DNA of 64,000 nucleotides from Rostratula benghalensis (taxonomy: Eukaryota; Chordata; Aves; Charadriiformes; Rostratulidae): positions 799,599 to 863,598 of the forward strand of contig VXAI01000177.1 of the NCBI GenBank assembly GCA_013399305.1. The letters run 5' to 3'. This document shows, piece after piece, positions 12,690 to 22,432 of the stretch. The translations under genes and the position numbers were made by a program. The notes below the pieces were generated by a model that had not been told where the DNA came from, searched no databases, and was given only the letters and a program-made list of their open reading frames with translations. The first letter of the stretch is position 1. Each line of letters begins with the position of its first letter.

Positions 12690-14300
12690 TATTTCAGTTA
12701 GGATGGACCTACAGTGATCTAGTCCACCTGCCTGACCTCTTCAGGCCTGACCAAAAGTTAAAGCATGTTATTTAGGGTATTGTCCAAGTGCCTCTTAAAC
12801 ACAGTTAGGTTTGGGGCATTGACCACCTCTGTGAGGCCTGTTGCAATGTTTGACCACCTTCTCAGTAAAGAAGTGCTTTCTCATGTTCAGTCTCTTTGAA
12901 CCATTCCCACACGTCCCATTGCTTCTCCCCAAGCCGGGGAGAAGAACTGAGCACCTCCTTCTCCTCCTCCCCTCCTCAAGAAGCTGTAGAAAGCAATGAG
13001 GTTGCCCCTCAGCCTCCTTTTCTCCAAACTAGATAAACCCAGTGTCCTCAGATGTTTCTCGCAGGTCACGCCTTCCAGCCTTTCCACCAGCTTTGTTGCC
13101 TTCCTCTAGATGCATTCAGGGACCTTCACATCCTCTTTAAATTGTGGGGCCCAGAACTGTACATGTTACTCAATATGAGGCTGCACCAACACTGAGTACA
13201 GCAGGGCAATCGCTTCTCTTGACTGGTTCATTATAATGTGTTTGATGTACTCCCAAGATGCGGTTTGGTCTCTTGGCTGCCAGGGCACACTGCTGACTCC
13301 TGCTAGGCCTGCTGACAACCATCACCCCCAGATCTCATTCTGCAAGGCAGATCTCTACTTTATACATTATGCTTGGTGTAACTTAATTCCAGGTGCAAAC
13401 TCTTGCATTTGTTCTTTGGAAATTTCATGACATTTGGCGATTGCAAAGTGCTCTAGTCTATCTAGACCCCTCTGCAGTGTCCATCAAGAGCACCTTCTAG
13501 TTTGATATCATCAACAAACTTACTAATGTTAACACTTGCAAATGGTGCATTCAACTCCTGCATCCAGATCATTGATGAATACATTGAATGGAACTGGCCC
13601 TAGAATTGAGACCTGAGGAACACCACTGGTGACTGCCAGCCAAATGTAGCCCCATTCACTACAACCCATTGAATTCTAGCCTTCAGCCAGTTCTTCGCCC
13701 AGTGCAATGTGTACCTGCTTATCCTACAGTTGGACAACTTGTCCAGAAGGGTGCTGTGAGGGACAATATTAGAGGTCTTATTAAATCCAGAAGAACATCC
13801 ACCACCTTTCCTTCATCTACTAGCTGGGTGACCTTATTGTAGAAGGATATCAAATTAGTTAAACAGGACTTTCCTTTTGTGTACCCAAGTTGACTGTGCC
13901 TGATGATTGCATTTTCCCTTAAATGCCTTTCAATAGCATCCACAATGCTCTTCTCCATATTTGTTCTAAGTTCTGAGGTTAGACTAATGAGTCCGTAGTT
14001 TTCTGGATCTTCTGTTTTTATAAATTGCATTAATGCTGGCTGGCTTTCAGTCATCAAGGACCTCCCCAGACTGCCAAGGCCTTTGGTAGATGATCAAGAG
14101 TGGTCTTGCCATAATATCTACCAGCTCCATCAGTACCATGGTATGAATCTCATCAGGCCAGGACTTGTAAACTTGTGAGCAGATACAGCTGGTCCTTTAC
14201 AATTTCAGCATCCACAAATGGAAAGTCACTGTTCACTGTTCCCACACTCAGGGTCCTCTGACTCAGGGGACTGGGCAGCTCAAAGTCAATCTGTATTATT
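12690..14300 (-). mobile_element. CR1 LINE fragment, antisense in FEM1C intron 2
   Basis: Read on the minus strand this is the 3' part of a CR1 non-LTR retrotransposon, from mid reverse transcriptase to the 3' end. Around 13719-14057 the minus-strand translation keeps CR1 RT landmarks: ENYGLISLTS, then KGKSCLTNLISFYNKVTQLVDEG. The catalytic box reads FVDD at about 13501-13523. Further along come the C-terminal blocks and the usual 3' UTR at the left end. Stops and frame changes break the frame, so it is a dead, 5'-truncated copy. The left end is near 12690; the right end is uncertain (14270-14330). No subfamily is assigned. Confidence 0.88.
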
Positions 14301-14307
14301 AAAGACT

Positions 14308-14358
14308 GTGGGGGATAAAAAACCCAAACAACCCACCCCAAAACAAAAAACCTCAAAG
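14308..14358 (+). repeat. A/C-rich low-complexity tract
   Basis: About 50 bases made almost wholly of A and C runs directly beyond the 5' (right) end of the antisense CR1 fragment. It may mark the insertion junction or be independent low complexity. Confidence 0.6.
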
Positions 14359-14741
14359 CATTAAATGCCTCCCCTTTTTCTTAATTCCTATTAGTCAGAT
14401 GACCATCTTTAACAGGTGTCTGATGTTTTCTTTGGATGGCCTCTAGCTATTAACATAGTTTAAAGAGCCCTTCTTGTTGTCTGACAAAACATTGGCCAGT
14501 TTCAACTCTGAGCTTTGGCCTTTTGTGTCTTTGCCGTGCAGATACAAACCACACGTCTGTAATTTTCCTGCGAAGCCTGACTTTGCTCCCAGAGATCATA
14601 CAGTTTCTTTTCCTCTTGAGCTCCACAAGGAGTTCCCTTTTTGGCCAACCTGCTCCACTCTTTTGACTTCTGACACAGTGGAATTGCCTGTACCTGTGCT
14701 TTTATGTACTGCTATGTAGTGGACAATTCTGTTTTAATTCT

Positions 14742-14818
14742 GGGTTGGGTTTTGTTGTTCGTTTTTGGGTTTTTTGTTGGGTTTTTTGGTTTTTTTTTTG
14801 TTGGTGTGTTTTTTTTCA
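14742..14818 (+). repeat. T/G-rich low-complexity tract
   Basis: Irregular T-runs separated by single or triple G over about 75 bases, lying 300 bases upstream of the exon 3 acceptor. On the complementary strand it would be an A/C-rich tract. No known element is recognised. Confidence 0.75.
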
Positions 14819-15116
14819 ATAGTGAGAAAAATGTCCTTAAAACCTGTTTAATTCTTTCAGACAATATCAAACATTTTGATTTGTAAAGCAGTCTGGATAT
14901 TACATCAGATGAGTATTTTGACTTGTCATCTAAGCCTTTCATAGTGAATGTTTCATTCATAATCCATAGTTTCATGTCAAAACAGTTGGGTTTTAAACTA
15001 TTAATGTTTGGGGGGTAAATATTTTTTTAACTGGTCTTTTTTTAAAAAAAAAAATATGTCAGGGTTTGTGCTATAATTTGATTACCATTGGGGTAATTGT
15101 GTGCCTTCTCTTGCAG

Positions 15117-16426
15117 GAAACACTGCGTTACATGACTGTGCGGAATCTGGAAGTCTGGAGATCATGAAGATGCTTCTCAAGTATTGTGCTAAAATGGAAA
15201 AGGACGGTTATGGAATGACTCCCCTTCTGTCAGCTAGCGTGACAGGCCACACAAATATTGTGGACTTTCTGACCCAGCACGTACAGACCAGTAAGGCTGA
15301 GCGCATAAATGCTCTGGAGCTTCTAGGAGCGACATTTGTGGACAAAAAGAGAGATCTGCTTGGTGCTTTGAAATACTGGAAGCGAGCTATGGAAATGAGA
15401 TACAGTGATAGGACTAATATCCTGAGCAAACCTGTGCCACAAACACTAATTATGGCATATGATTATGCTAAAGAGGTAAACAGCTCAGAGGAGCTAGAAA
15501 ATCTTATTGCAGACCCTGATGAAATGAGAATGCAAGCGCTATTAATTAGAGAACGTATTCTTGGCCCCTCTCACCCAGATACATCCTACTATATTAGATA
15601 CAGAGGTGCTGTCTATGCAGACTCTGGAAACTTCAAGCGTTGCATCAACTTGTGGAAATATGCTTTGGACATGCAGCAGAGCAATCTTGACCCGCTGAGC
15701 TCTATGACAGCCAGCAGTTTACTGTCGTTTGCTGAACTTTTCTCCTTCATGCTGCAGGATAGGGCGAAAGGTCTGCTAGGTACTACTGTCACATTTGATG
15801 ATCTCATGGGTATACTGTGCAAAAGCGTTCTTGAAATAGAACGGGCCATGAAACAAACCCAGTGTTCTCCCGACCCCATACAGCTGAACAAAGCCCTTTC
15901 CATCATTTTGCATTTAATTTGCTTGTTGGAGAAAGTACCTTGCAGCTCAGAACAGGAGCATTTTAAGAAACAGACTATTTACAAGTTTCTTAAGCTTCAG
16001 CCTAGAGGAAAGAATAACTTCAGTCCACTTCATCTTGCTGTTGACAGTAATACTACATGTGTGGGTCGCTACCCAGTTTGTAAATTCCCCTCTCTACAAG
16101 TTACTGCTATCCTGGTGGAATGTGGTGCTGATGTAAACGTCAGAGACTCTGATAACAACAGTCCATTGCACATTGCTGCACTGAACAACCATCCAGACAT
16201 CATGAATCTTCTTATCAAGTCAGGTTCACATTTTGATGCTACAAACTCGCATAAACAAACTGCTAGTGATTTGCTGGATGAGAAAGAAATAGCAAAAAAT
16301 TTAATCCAGCCCATAAATCATACTACATTGCAGTGTCTTGCTGCTCGTGTAATAGTGAATCATAACATATGCTATGCAGGGCACATCCCTGAAAAACTAG
16401 AGAACTTTGTTTTGCTCCATAGATGA
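15117..16426 (+). CDS. FEM1C: FEM1C coding exon 3: residues 182-617, TPR-like region, C-terminal ankyrins, VHL box
   Basis: Second and last coding exon, joined to 2660-3203 for a 617-residue protein, the length I know for mammalian FEM1C. It completes ankyrin repeats 6 and 7 (about 183-242), then a helical TPR-like region from about 245 (ALELLGATFVDKKRDLLGAL). Two C-terminal ankyrin repeats follow around 481-556, including SPLHIAALNNHPDIMNLLI. The VHL box that docks Elongin B/C and CUL2 ends the protein: TLQCLAARVI at 585-594 and IPEKLENFVLLHR at 605-617. No frameshift or internal stop is present. The frame closes with TGA at 16424-16426, followed directly by an in-frame TAG. The last residue is Arg, as in human FEM1C. 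The single large final exon fits the FEM1 family. Confidence 0.97.
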
Positions 16427-17616
16427 TAGCGTGGATTCCCAGAGTACTGTTTTTGAAGCACGACTTGGTGATATTTTCCTTGAGCACTGTTGTGATACAC
16501 CAGCGTTCCCTTAGCTTGCTCCATCTTGCTCTCATTGGCTAAAGTGTTGTTAGCATCAGATCTGCAGAGTTGGTTACCCAGTATTTAATATTAATATGCC
16601 ATATAATATATTTTGTGGATTATTTAGAAATGTAATGCCATATTTAGACTTCTACAATTGTCTGCCAAAGGCTTGTCTATTCTGGTCTTATTTGCCTGTT
16701 GGGTGTTTGGGACTGAGTTGAGTATTTTCCACTGATGTCTTTTTACTATAGCTGTTACGTGGATTTTATACAGTTGGAAGGTCATCTTTTTTTTTGGTTT
16801 TTGCTTGAGCATTTCTACTCTTACTCTGTTCTTTTTCTATGGACTCATTGCTAAAATATACAAGTTCTATGGACTTGTTAACATTTGCAACTACCATAAG
16901 TGCTTTTATCTTCTCTATGCACTGGCTTAAACATGACTGTTGTGTGTGAGCATATTTCTATGCAGCACTTGGCCAATTTCAACTTAAATGCCAATTGTTT
17001 TGCAGTTTGTTTGGAGCTCTTTTGAGAATGCTGTCTTCATAGCATGATGATTTTTGGAGTTACTTAATCAGCTCTCCAAACTTGGGTTTGACTTTTTGAC
17101 TGCTGTAACTGCGGTTGCTTTCCTTTTGATCCTCTGGAAATCTGCCCTAAATTTGGAAGAAGAAAATCTCGCTTTTTCTCATTGTAGTCCACTTGAACTT
17201 TAAATCTGAAAGTCGTTCTATTGCATTGTGCATTTAGGGGAGGAGTCCTCATTATGTACAACTGACACTCTCCCCTTTGCACTAATGTCTTGCTTGTGCT
17301 GGTTATGTGACTAGATGTGAAGTTTGCTCAAAGTTTAACCTCAAACTTAATGATACACTTTGAGAAATAGATCAAATGTATGCTGTAGTTTAAAATTTGC
17401 AAATCGACTTTAGCTACAAAAACTTAAGCATGTTGGTGGCATGATGCTTAACAGTCCAGATCTAGACATCATCTAATATAGTAAGTGGCTGTATGCCAGG
17501 GTATTGAAATTTCTATAGCAGTGTCCTTTTTTCTTCGATTTAAGTATCTTTATAAATACTTGCATGGATTTTTCATCTCTGTCAGCTGTACTTAACAAAA
17601 AGCGGAAGTTCTATTG

Positions 17617-17624
17617 TGTATATA
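17617..17624 (+). promoter_or_regulatory. Candidate Pumilio recognition element in FEM1C 3' UTR
   Basis: TGTATATA matches the Pumilio consensus UGUANAUA and lies inside the inferred 3' UTR, about 1.2 kb after the stop and just before an ATTAAA. Eight-base matches arise by chance in AT-rich UTRs, so this is only suggestive. Confidence 0.3.
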
Positions 17625-17631
17625 GCTCCTA

Positions 17632-17637
17632 ATTAAA
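17632..17637 (+). terminator. FEM1C: Possible proximal poly(A) signal (ATTAAA)
   Basis: A variant polyadenylation hexamer about 1.2 kb after the FEM1C stop. Sequence downstream is T-rich (CTATTTTTATAG), weakly compatible with a downstream element. It would produce a short 3' UTR form. Confidence 0.25.
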
Positions 17638-19141
17638 ATACCTATTTTTATAGTATTTGCATAACAGCTTAGCTTTTACAACAGAAAGGGCTCTTTTGAC
17701 TTGATAAGAATCTATAAATGAAGATCATAAATCTGAGTGCGATTCAGGTAATTAATATAATTCAGCACTTTACTGGTATTAGAATTTATTATGGCACATT
17801 AGCCCTGCAAATGTCTTAAAAATCAATTTCTGTTGGATAGAATACAGTTTACTTGTGCAAGTTTAGTGGTTCAGCATATTGGATATTTTTGACTTTCACT
17901 TCAGTGGTGGGCAGTAAGTGTGCCTGTGGGGTTCTTGCTTCAAAAGTTCAACAAATTGATTTAGGCCTTTGTCAGGGTAGTGGTATTTAGACACCAAATT
18001 AATTAGGTAAAGTTGTTTCAGGAGGTTCTTTAGTATTTTATTTCTAGTTCCCTTTTTCAAATGATGTCGGAACATTTTAGTTGTTCGTGACTTAAGTTGA
18101 GGAAGAATATGTCTTGGGAGCATATAAGAATAGTTCTTCCTTGCTTTTGGGCTGTTTTGGGGTTCCTGTTAGTGTACAGCGTGGTGCCTACTAGCTTAGC
18201 CATTCTTAGGAAAAATATGGGGATGTTTTTAAACAAAAGTATGTTAAAAGCAGTGCTGTTTGTGTATTGCCACTTTCAGACTCTGTATTTTGAAGCAACT
18301 TTCACCTGTTTGTCCCATGCCATGTCTACATTGTATGAAATCATGAGATTAAGGAAATCCTGTTAGTTTCTCTTGCAAATACATGGGAGTAAAACTATTC
18401 AGATGGCTGAATTTCTCTGATTTGTAATGATTAAAACACGCCACCCAAGTTGTTATTTGTGAGAACATGTAGTTTGAGTTTCCAAGTTTTTGTTTGGGAA
18501 TTTTTTGTTGTTCTACTACTCTGTAAGTAGGGGTAATCAACAAATTACACCATGCTAGAAATAATGTATGTAAAATTTTTCAGTCATCAAAATAATTCTT
18601 TTTATATAGGTTGCAGAGAAGGGGATTTTTAGATTTTTGGAGTTTTATACTCTGGAATCTGTACTGCTCTTTAGTAGTGTTAGTTTAAATTTCTGTCTTT
18701 AACTGTTAAGTATCCAGTTTAAAGTTAGCTGGGCATTATTAATTAACAATTTTTAGATTATATTTCTTGACTGTTAGCAAATTTTTGAATGGAAAATATT
18801 CCCAAAAGAAAAAGCATATCACTATTTAGTGTATGTAGATCTAGTGAAAGCTGATGCAAGGAAGCCTTATTCTGTTAGCTAATTCTTTAAAAACAAACCA
18901 ATTTAATAGGACACACTGACCTACTCTATCTAGTTCTGTCTAAATAACTATCAGTGTGCATCAGGCCTATCACCTCAATGCAGAATTTAATTTCTCATGT
19001 TGATGAAGCCATCTGCTGAACTCTTACTTTGCCAGGTCCTTGGGCTTCATCATCCAGGCAAGATGAGTTTGTGCATTTAATACCACTTTCCACTTAGCAC
19101 TATAGGTTTATTTTACCCTGATTAACTTTTCTTAATTTTAA

Positions 19142-19147
19142 AATAAA
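19142..19147 (+). terminator. FEM1C: Probable FEM1C poly(A) signal (AATAAA)
   Basis: First canonical AATAAA on the + strand after the FEM1C stop codon. A GT-rich stretch (TCTGTTCTGGGTGAAGTGTT) begins about 20 bases downstream, which suits the usual cleavage and downstream-element spacing. Cleavage would fall near 19160-19170. Confidence 0.5.
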
Positions 19148-21892
19148 CTGGTACGGAATCTGTTCTGGGTGAAGTGTTAGGGATTAATTCAGGATTTGCT
19201 GCTTGGGAGGCCGGGTTGGGGCAGCAGGCCCTGTCTGAGACTGTCTGCCACCAATGCCTGTGCTAATGGATAGTAGTGGTTTTGCTCCCTAAACCCTTGT
19301 TTCAAACCAGTTTTGTGTCACTTCTGTATAGATGCCAAGTTTCTGGTCCAGATTTTGGTGTTTTTCTTAATTCTTACTCTTGGTACTATTCAGAAGTGGG
19401 AATAAGTTTAGTGAAAAATGTTGGTGCTAAATGCAGTAATGTTACAAGCTGAACTCGAACCGTGGTAAGGACAAGGAACTAAAGAGCATTCAGAACACAA
19501 AAAAATGCTTTATTTCTGTCATATTTTTAACTCATTCTTTTCCTGTTCTATTTTTTTCCTGTTTGAAGGAAGCAGGAAGAACTTGTTTGTTCCTGTTTTC
19601 TTCCTGCTTTTTTTTTTGTTTTTCTGATGAAATTTACTGCTTCTGAGCTACCAACACAGAAAAATGTTGAGAACACAGTGGAGAAAAATGTGTGCCCTGC
19701 AGGGGTGAAACAGGTTTTAAAATTGATTAAACACTTTACATACATGGCTGCCTAAAGACAGAGACAGTGATACCTCCTTACTTGTTGAGACCCCTGAAGT
19801 TTTCTATTTTAGGGTGGGGGATAAATATTCAAAGCATTTTTTCTTCTAGTTGTCTTGTGCTTCAACTGAAATACTTCAAACAGAAAGATGAAAAGTATTC
19901 TCGTAGAAAAAAAAAATGCTTTTCCTACCAAATACTAAAATTATGTTCCTATTTTTGTATCAGTTATGCTGGTAATAAGATTCCGGCTGTCTGTGGTGTC
20001 TCTGTTCTGTTTAAGTGCAGTGTAAAGACACTTTCTGAAATGCAAGGCAACAGAGTGGTTGTTTTCCATATATACTTTACAACAGTCCCTGGACAGGAAC
20101 TAATTTAATATATTTCCTAAGTTCCCAAAGAGCTCTCTTTCAACGACTGTTTTGCAACTGGTTAAAATTAGCCTCTTTACAAAACACTACTTAAAAAAAA
20201 GAATAGAGTGCTATAGTGAAATCCTTTCAGGAGTATGTATAAAAAGATAAAAACCTCATGAGGGAAAAATGTGCCTCTCCTCAGTTCTATGTCAATGGCT
20301 AGGTGACAGTGGTGGGATATGACTGCTCTTAAAATAGCTTTCTCATGCTTTGAAATATAGAGTGGAATGCCTGTTATACTCTTAAATGTTGATAAATGTG
20401 AGTAAGTAGACTAAACACTAATTTCTATCTTTTGTGACTGCAATGAAGTCAACTGCTATTTAATACTTCAAGGAAATTTTGGGGATATTGATGGGGATAT
20501 GTCTTGGCTTTGAGCGTAAGAGTATCTGTGGATCCCTCAGTGAGGGCCAAATGAAAAGCTGTCGCTGACTTGGTTTAATTAACGTTGTATTTGTGTTCCG
20601 TGCTACCACGAAGACTTCCTATGCAGACTAGCTCTGTGTATGGAAATGTTGCAGTTTCTTTTTTACGTGAAGTAATTGAGCTTTAATAGTAATGTAAAAA
20701 CGGAATAACAAGCGTATTTCACTGCTCTTACTATATTTAGGCTCCAAATCCAGATCACATTAAAAATATGTTTTGGAGAACACCTGTCTGAGTCTATATA
20801 TGTGTTTCCTTTAGGGTTACGGCAATATGGGTTGGTAAGCTGCTGCTTCTTCTGTTGAGTATGAGTAGTTGAATGCTGCAGCTATAGGCTTCGATCTTTG
20901 TGACATTAAGAATTGTACCTTAAACAAAATGTCCTGTTTCATTCTCATTCTTTCTGAAATGGTGGTCTAGCCAATTCTGATAGTAATAGAAAAGGTTTAA
21001 ATTAAATTGTGCAAGAGACACTATTTCTCTGGTGTCTAGAAAATGCAGTTAGTTGTTCTATTAATGCTGTGAAAACACAGTAGTTCTAGTTTATAGCATA
21101 AAAGTAGTTACCAAGACCTTGGAAGAAGTAAGCAACAGGCACTTTTTCAAGAAAGTTGCACAAAGTCATTTTCTCCTTAAAATTTTTGAAGTGTCTTCCC
21201 TATTGCATGGACAATTTTTAAAAACAGAGACATAGCATACTCCAAGGTTAAGAGAAGTATGAGAAGATCCTTATTAAAGGCAGCTAGAGAATGGAAGACT
21301 TTAAAGAACACTACCACTGTAATTTCAAAAAATTCTTTAGTTACATGTAGTAGTCACAATCCTATACTTAAAGGCAGTGTACACTTCAAAGAGCTAAAAT
21401 TTTAGATTTAGGCCTAATCAGTAACAAACAGCATCGAAAAAGATGAGGTTCTGGATGAGAAAAACTGATTCAGAGCTTTCACAGTAAGATAATTGTCACG
21501 CAGATGGCTTTAATGAATTGAAAATAGATTCTGTTAATTAAGAAAGGGAAGAACCGGAAAGGATCGTTTACATCATCATTCATCCCTCTGCAATTGCAGA
21601 TGATGAAAGCTGTGTTTGTCTAGAAGTGTCTGCTGGTTACCTAAGCTGTAAACTGTGCAGGAAGAGGGGAAAAAGAGGCCGAGTGTATGATAAGTTACTC
21701 TGGCCAAGGCAATACATTTGTTTCCCAGGTAATATTCAGAGGGCAATATACAATCCATGGTGAAAAGCAGAAAGCCTTTCCTGCTATTGTCAAATCAAAG
21801 CCTTACCTTGCAATTGTTCTCCAACATCCAGAAAAGTTGAGGGGAGAGTTTCTGTACTCAGAAATTATGGACAATGACGTTGAATTACATGC

Positions 21893-21906
21893 GGGGGGGG
21901 GGGGGG
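21893..21906 (+). repeat. Poly(G) run (14 G)
   Basis: Fourteen consecutive G residues in otherwise mixed sequence. It could form an intermolecular or slipped G-quadruplex, and its length may be unreliable in the assembly. Confidence 0.9.
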
Positions 21907-22385
21907 AATAATTGCTTTCTCATCTCTATGGGTGCCCATCAGAAGCCAATGAGTGTGGGGCTGTGATGTCAATGGCAGCCACATCTCACGTTGGATCGTA
22001 AGACACATGGGTTCATATCTGAAGTACAAAGGGTTGCTTCTCTTATGTCTCCTGAAGGTTTACCAAGTCATAAGTTCCTTACCAAATTTCTCTTTAGAAG
22101 GCTGTTTGGAATGCTAGTCCTTCAACAATCAGAAACTTAATTCCCATTTGATACTTATTTTTGGGGGATTTTGTATGTTAGATATTTTTATAGTTTCAGC
22201 ACTTGTCTTTCCTTCAGACAGAGTTACTCTCTGTCAGCCTTCATGTTGTTAAGCTAAGCCAACTAAACAAGTAAAACCCAAGCTGTTAAAGATGAGCAAC
22301 ACCAGAGAAGAAGAATCTGGAGCTGAGTAAGCTGAACTAATGGTTCGGTTCTTCTTTTTCCCCCTTACTTGTATGTTAGCCATGG

Positions 22386-22432
22386 GGAAAAAAAACCCAC
22401 AACAAAACAAAACCAAACAAAAAAACACCAAC
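22386..22432 (+). repeat. A/C-rich low-complexity tract
   Basis: A-runs separated by C or CC over about 47 bases, similar in composition to the tract at 14308-14358 but without a neighbouring CR1 fragment. Confidence 0.7.

Larger units (their letters stand above)
3204..15116 (+). other. FEM1C: FEM1C intron 2 (11.9 kb)
   Basis: A GT-AG intron: donor GTAGGT at 3204, acceptor TTCTCTTGCAG ending at 15116. Splicing joins K-G to N-T-A-L-H and restores an unbroken ankyrin repeat, so both sites are well supported. The content is mostly AT-rich unique sequence with short homopolymers: an 11-base G-run at 6163-6173 and short A or T runs near 8347, 10070, 11525 and 15045. A diverged antisense CR1 fragment lies at about 12690-14300, and T/G-rich low complexity at 14742-14818. 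I see no nested gene; the open frames here are short and unlike known proteins. Confidence 0.92.
16427..19165 (+). other. FEM1C: FEM1C 3' UTR (end inferred)
   Basis: AT-rich sequence after the FEM1C stop without coding potential or recognisable repeats. It runs to the first canonical AATAAA that I can find downstream, at 19142-19147, giving a UTR of about 2.7 kb. An earlier ATTAAA at 17632-17637 could give a shorter form of about 1.2 kb. A Pumilio-type site (TGTATATA) lies at 17617-17624. The end cannot be proved from sequence alone. Confidence 0.5.
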
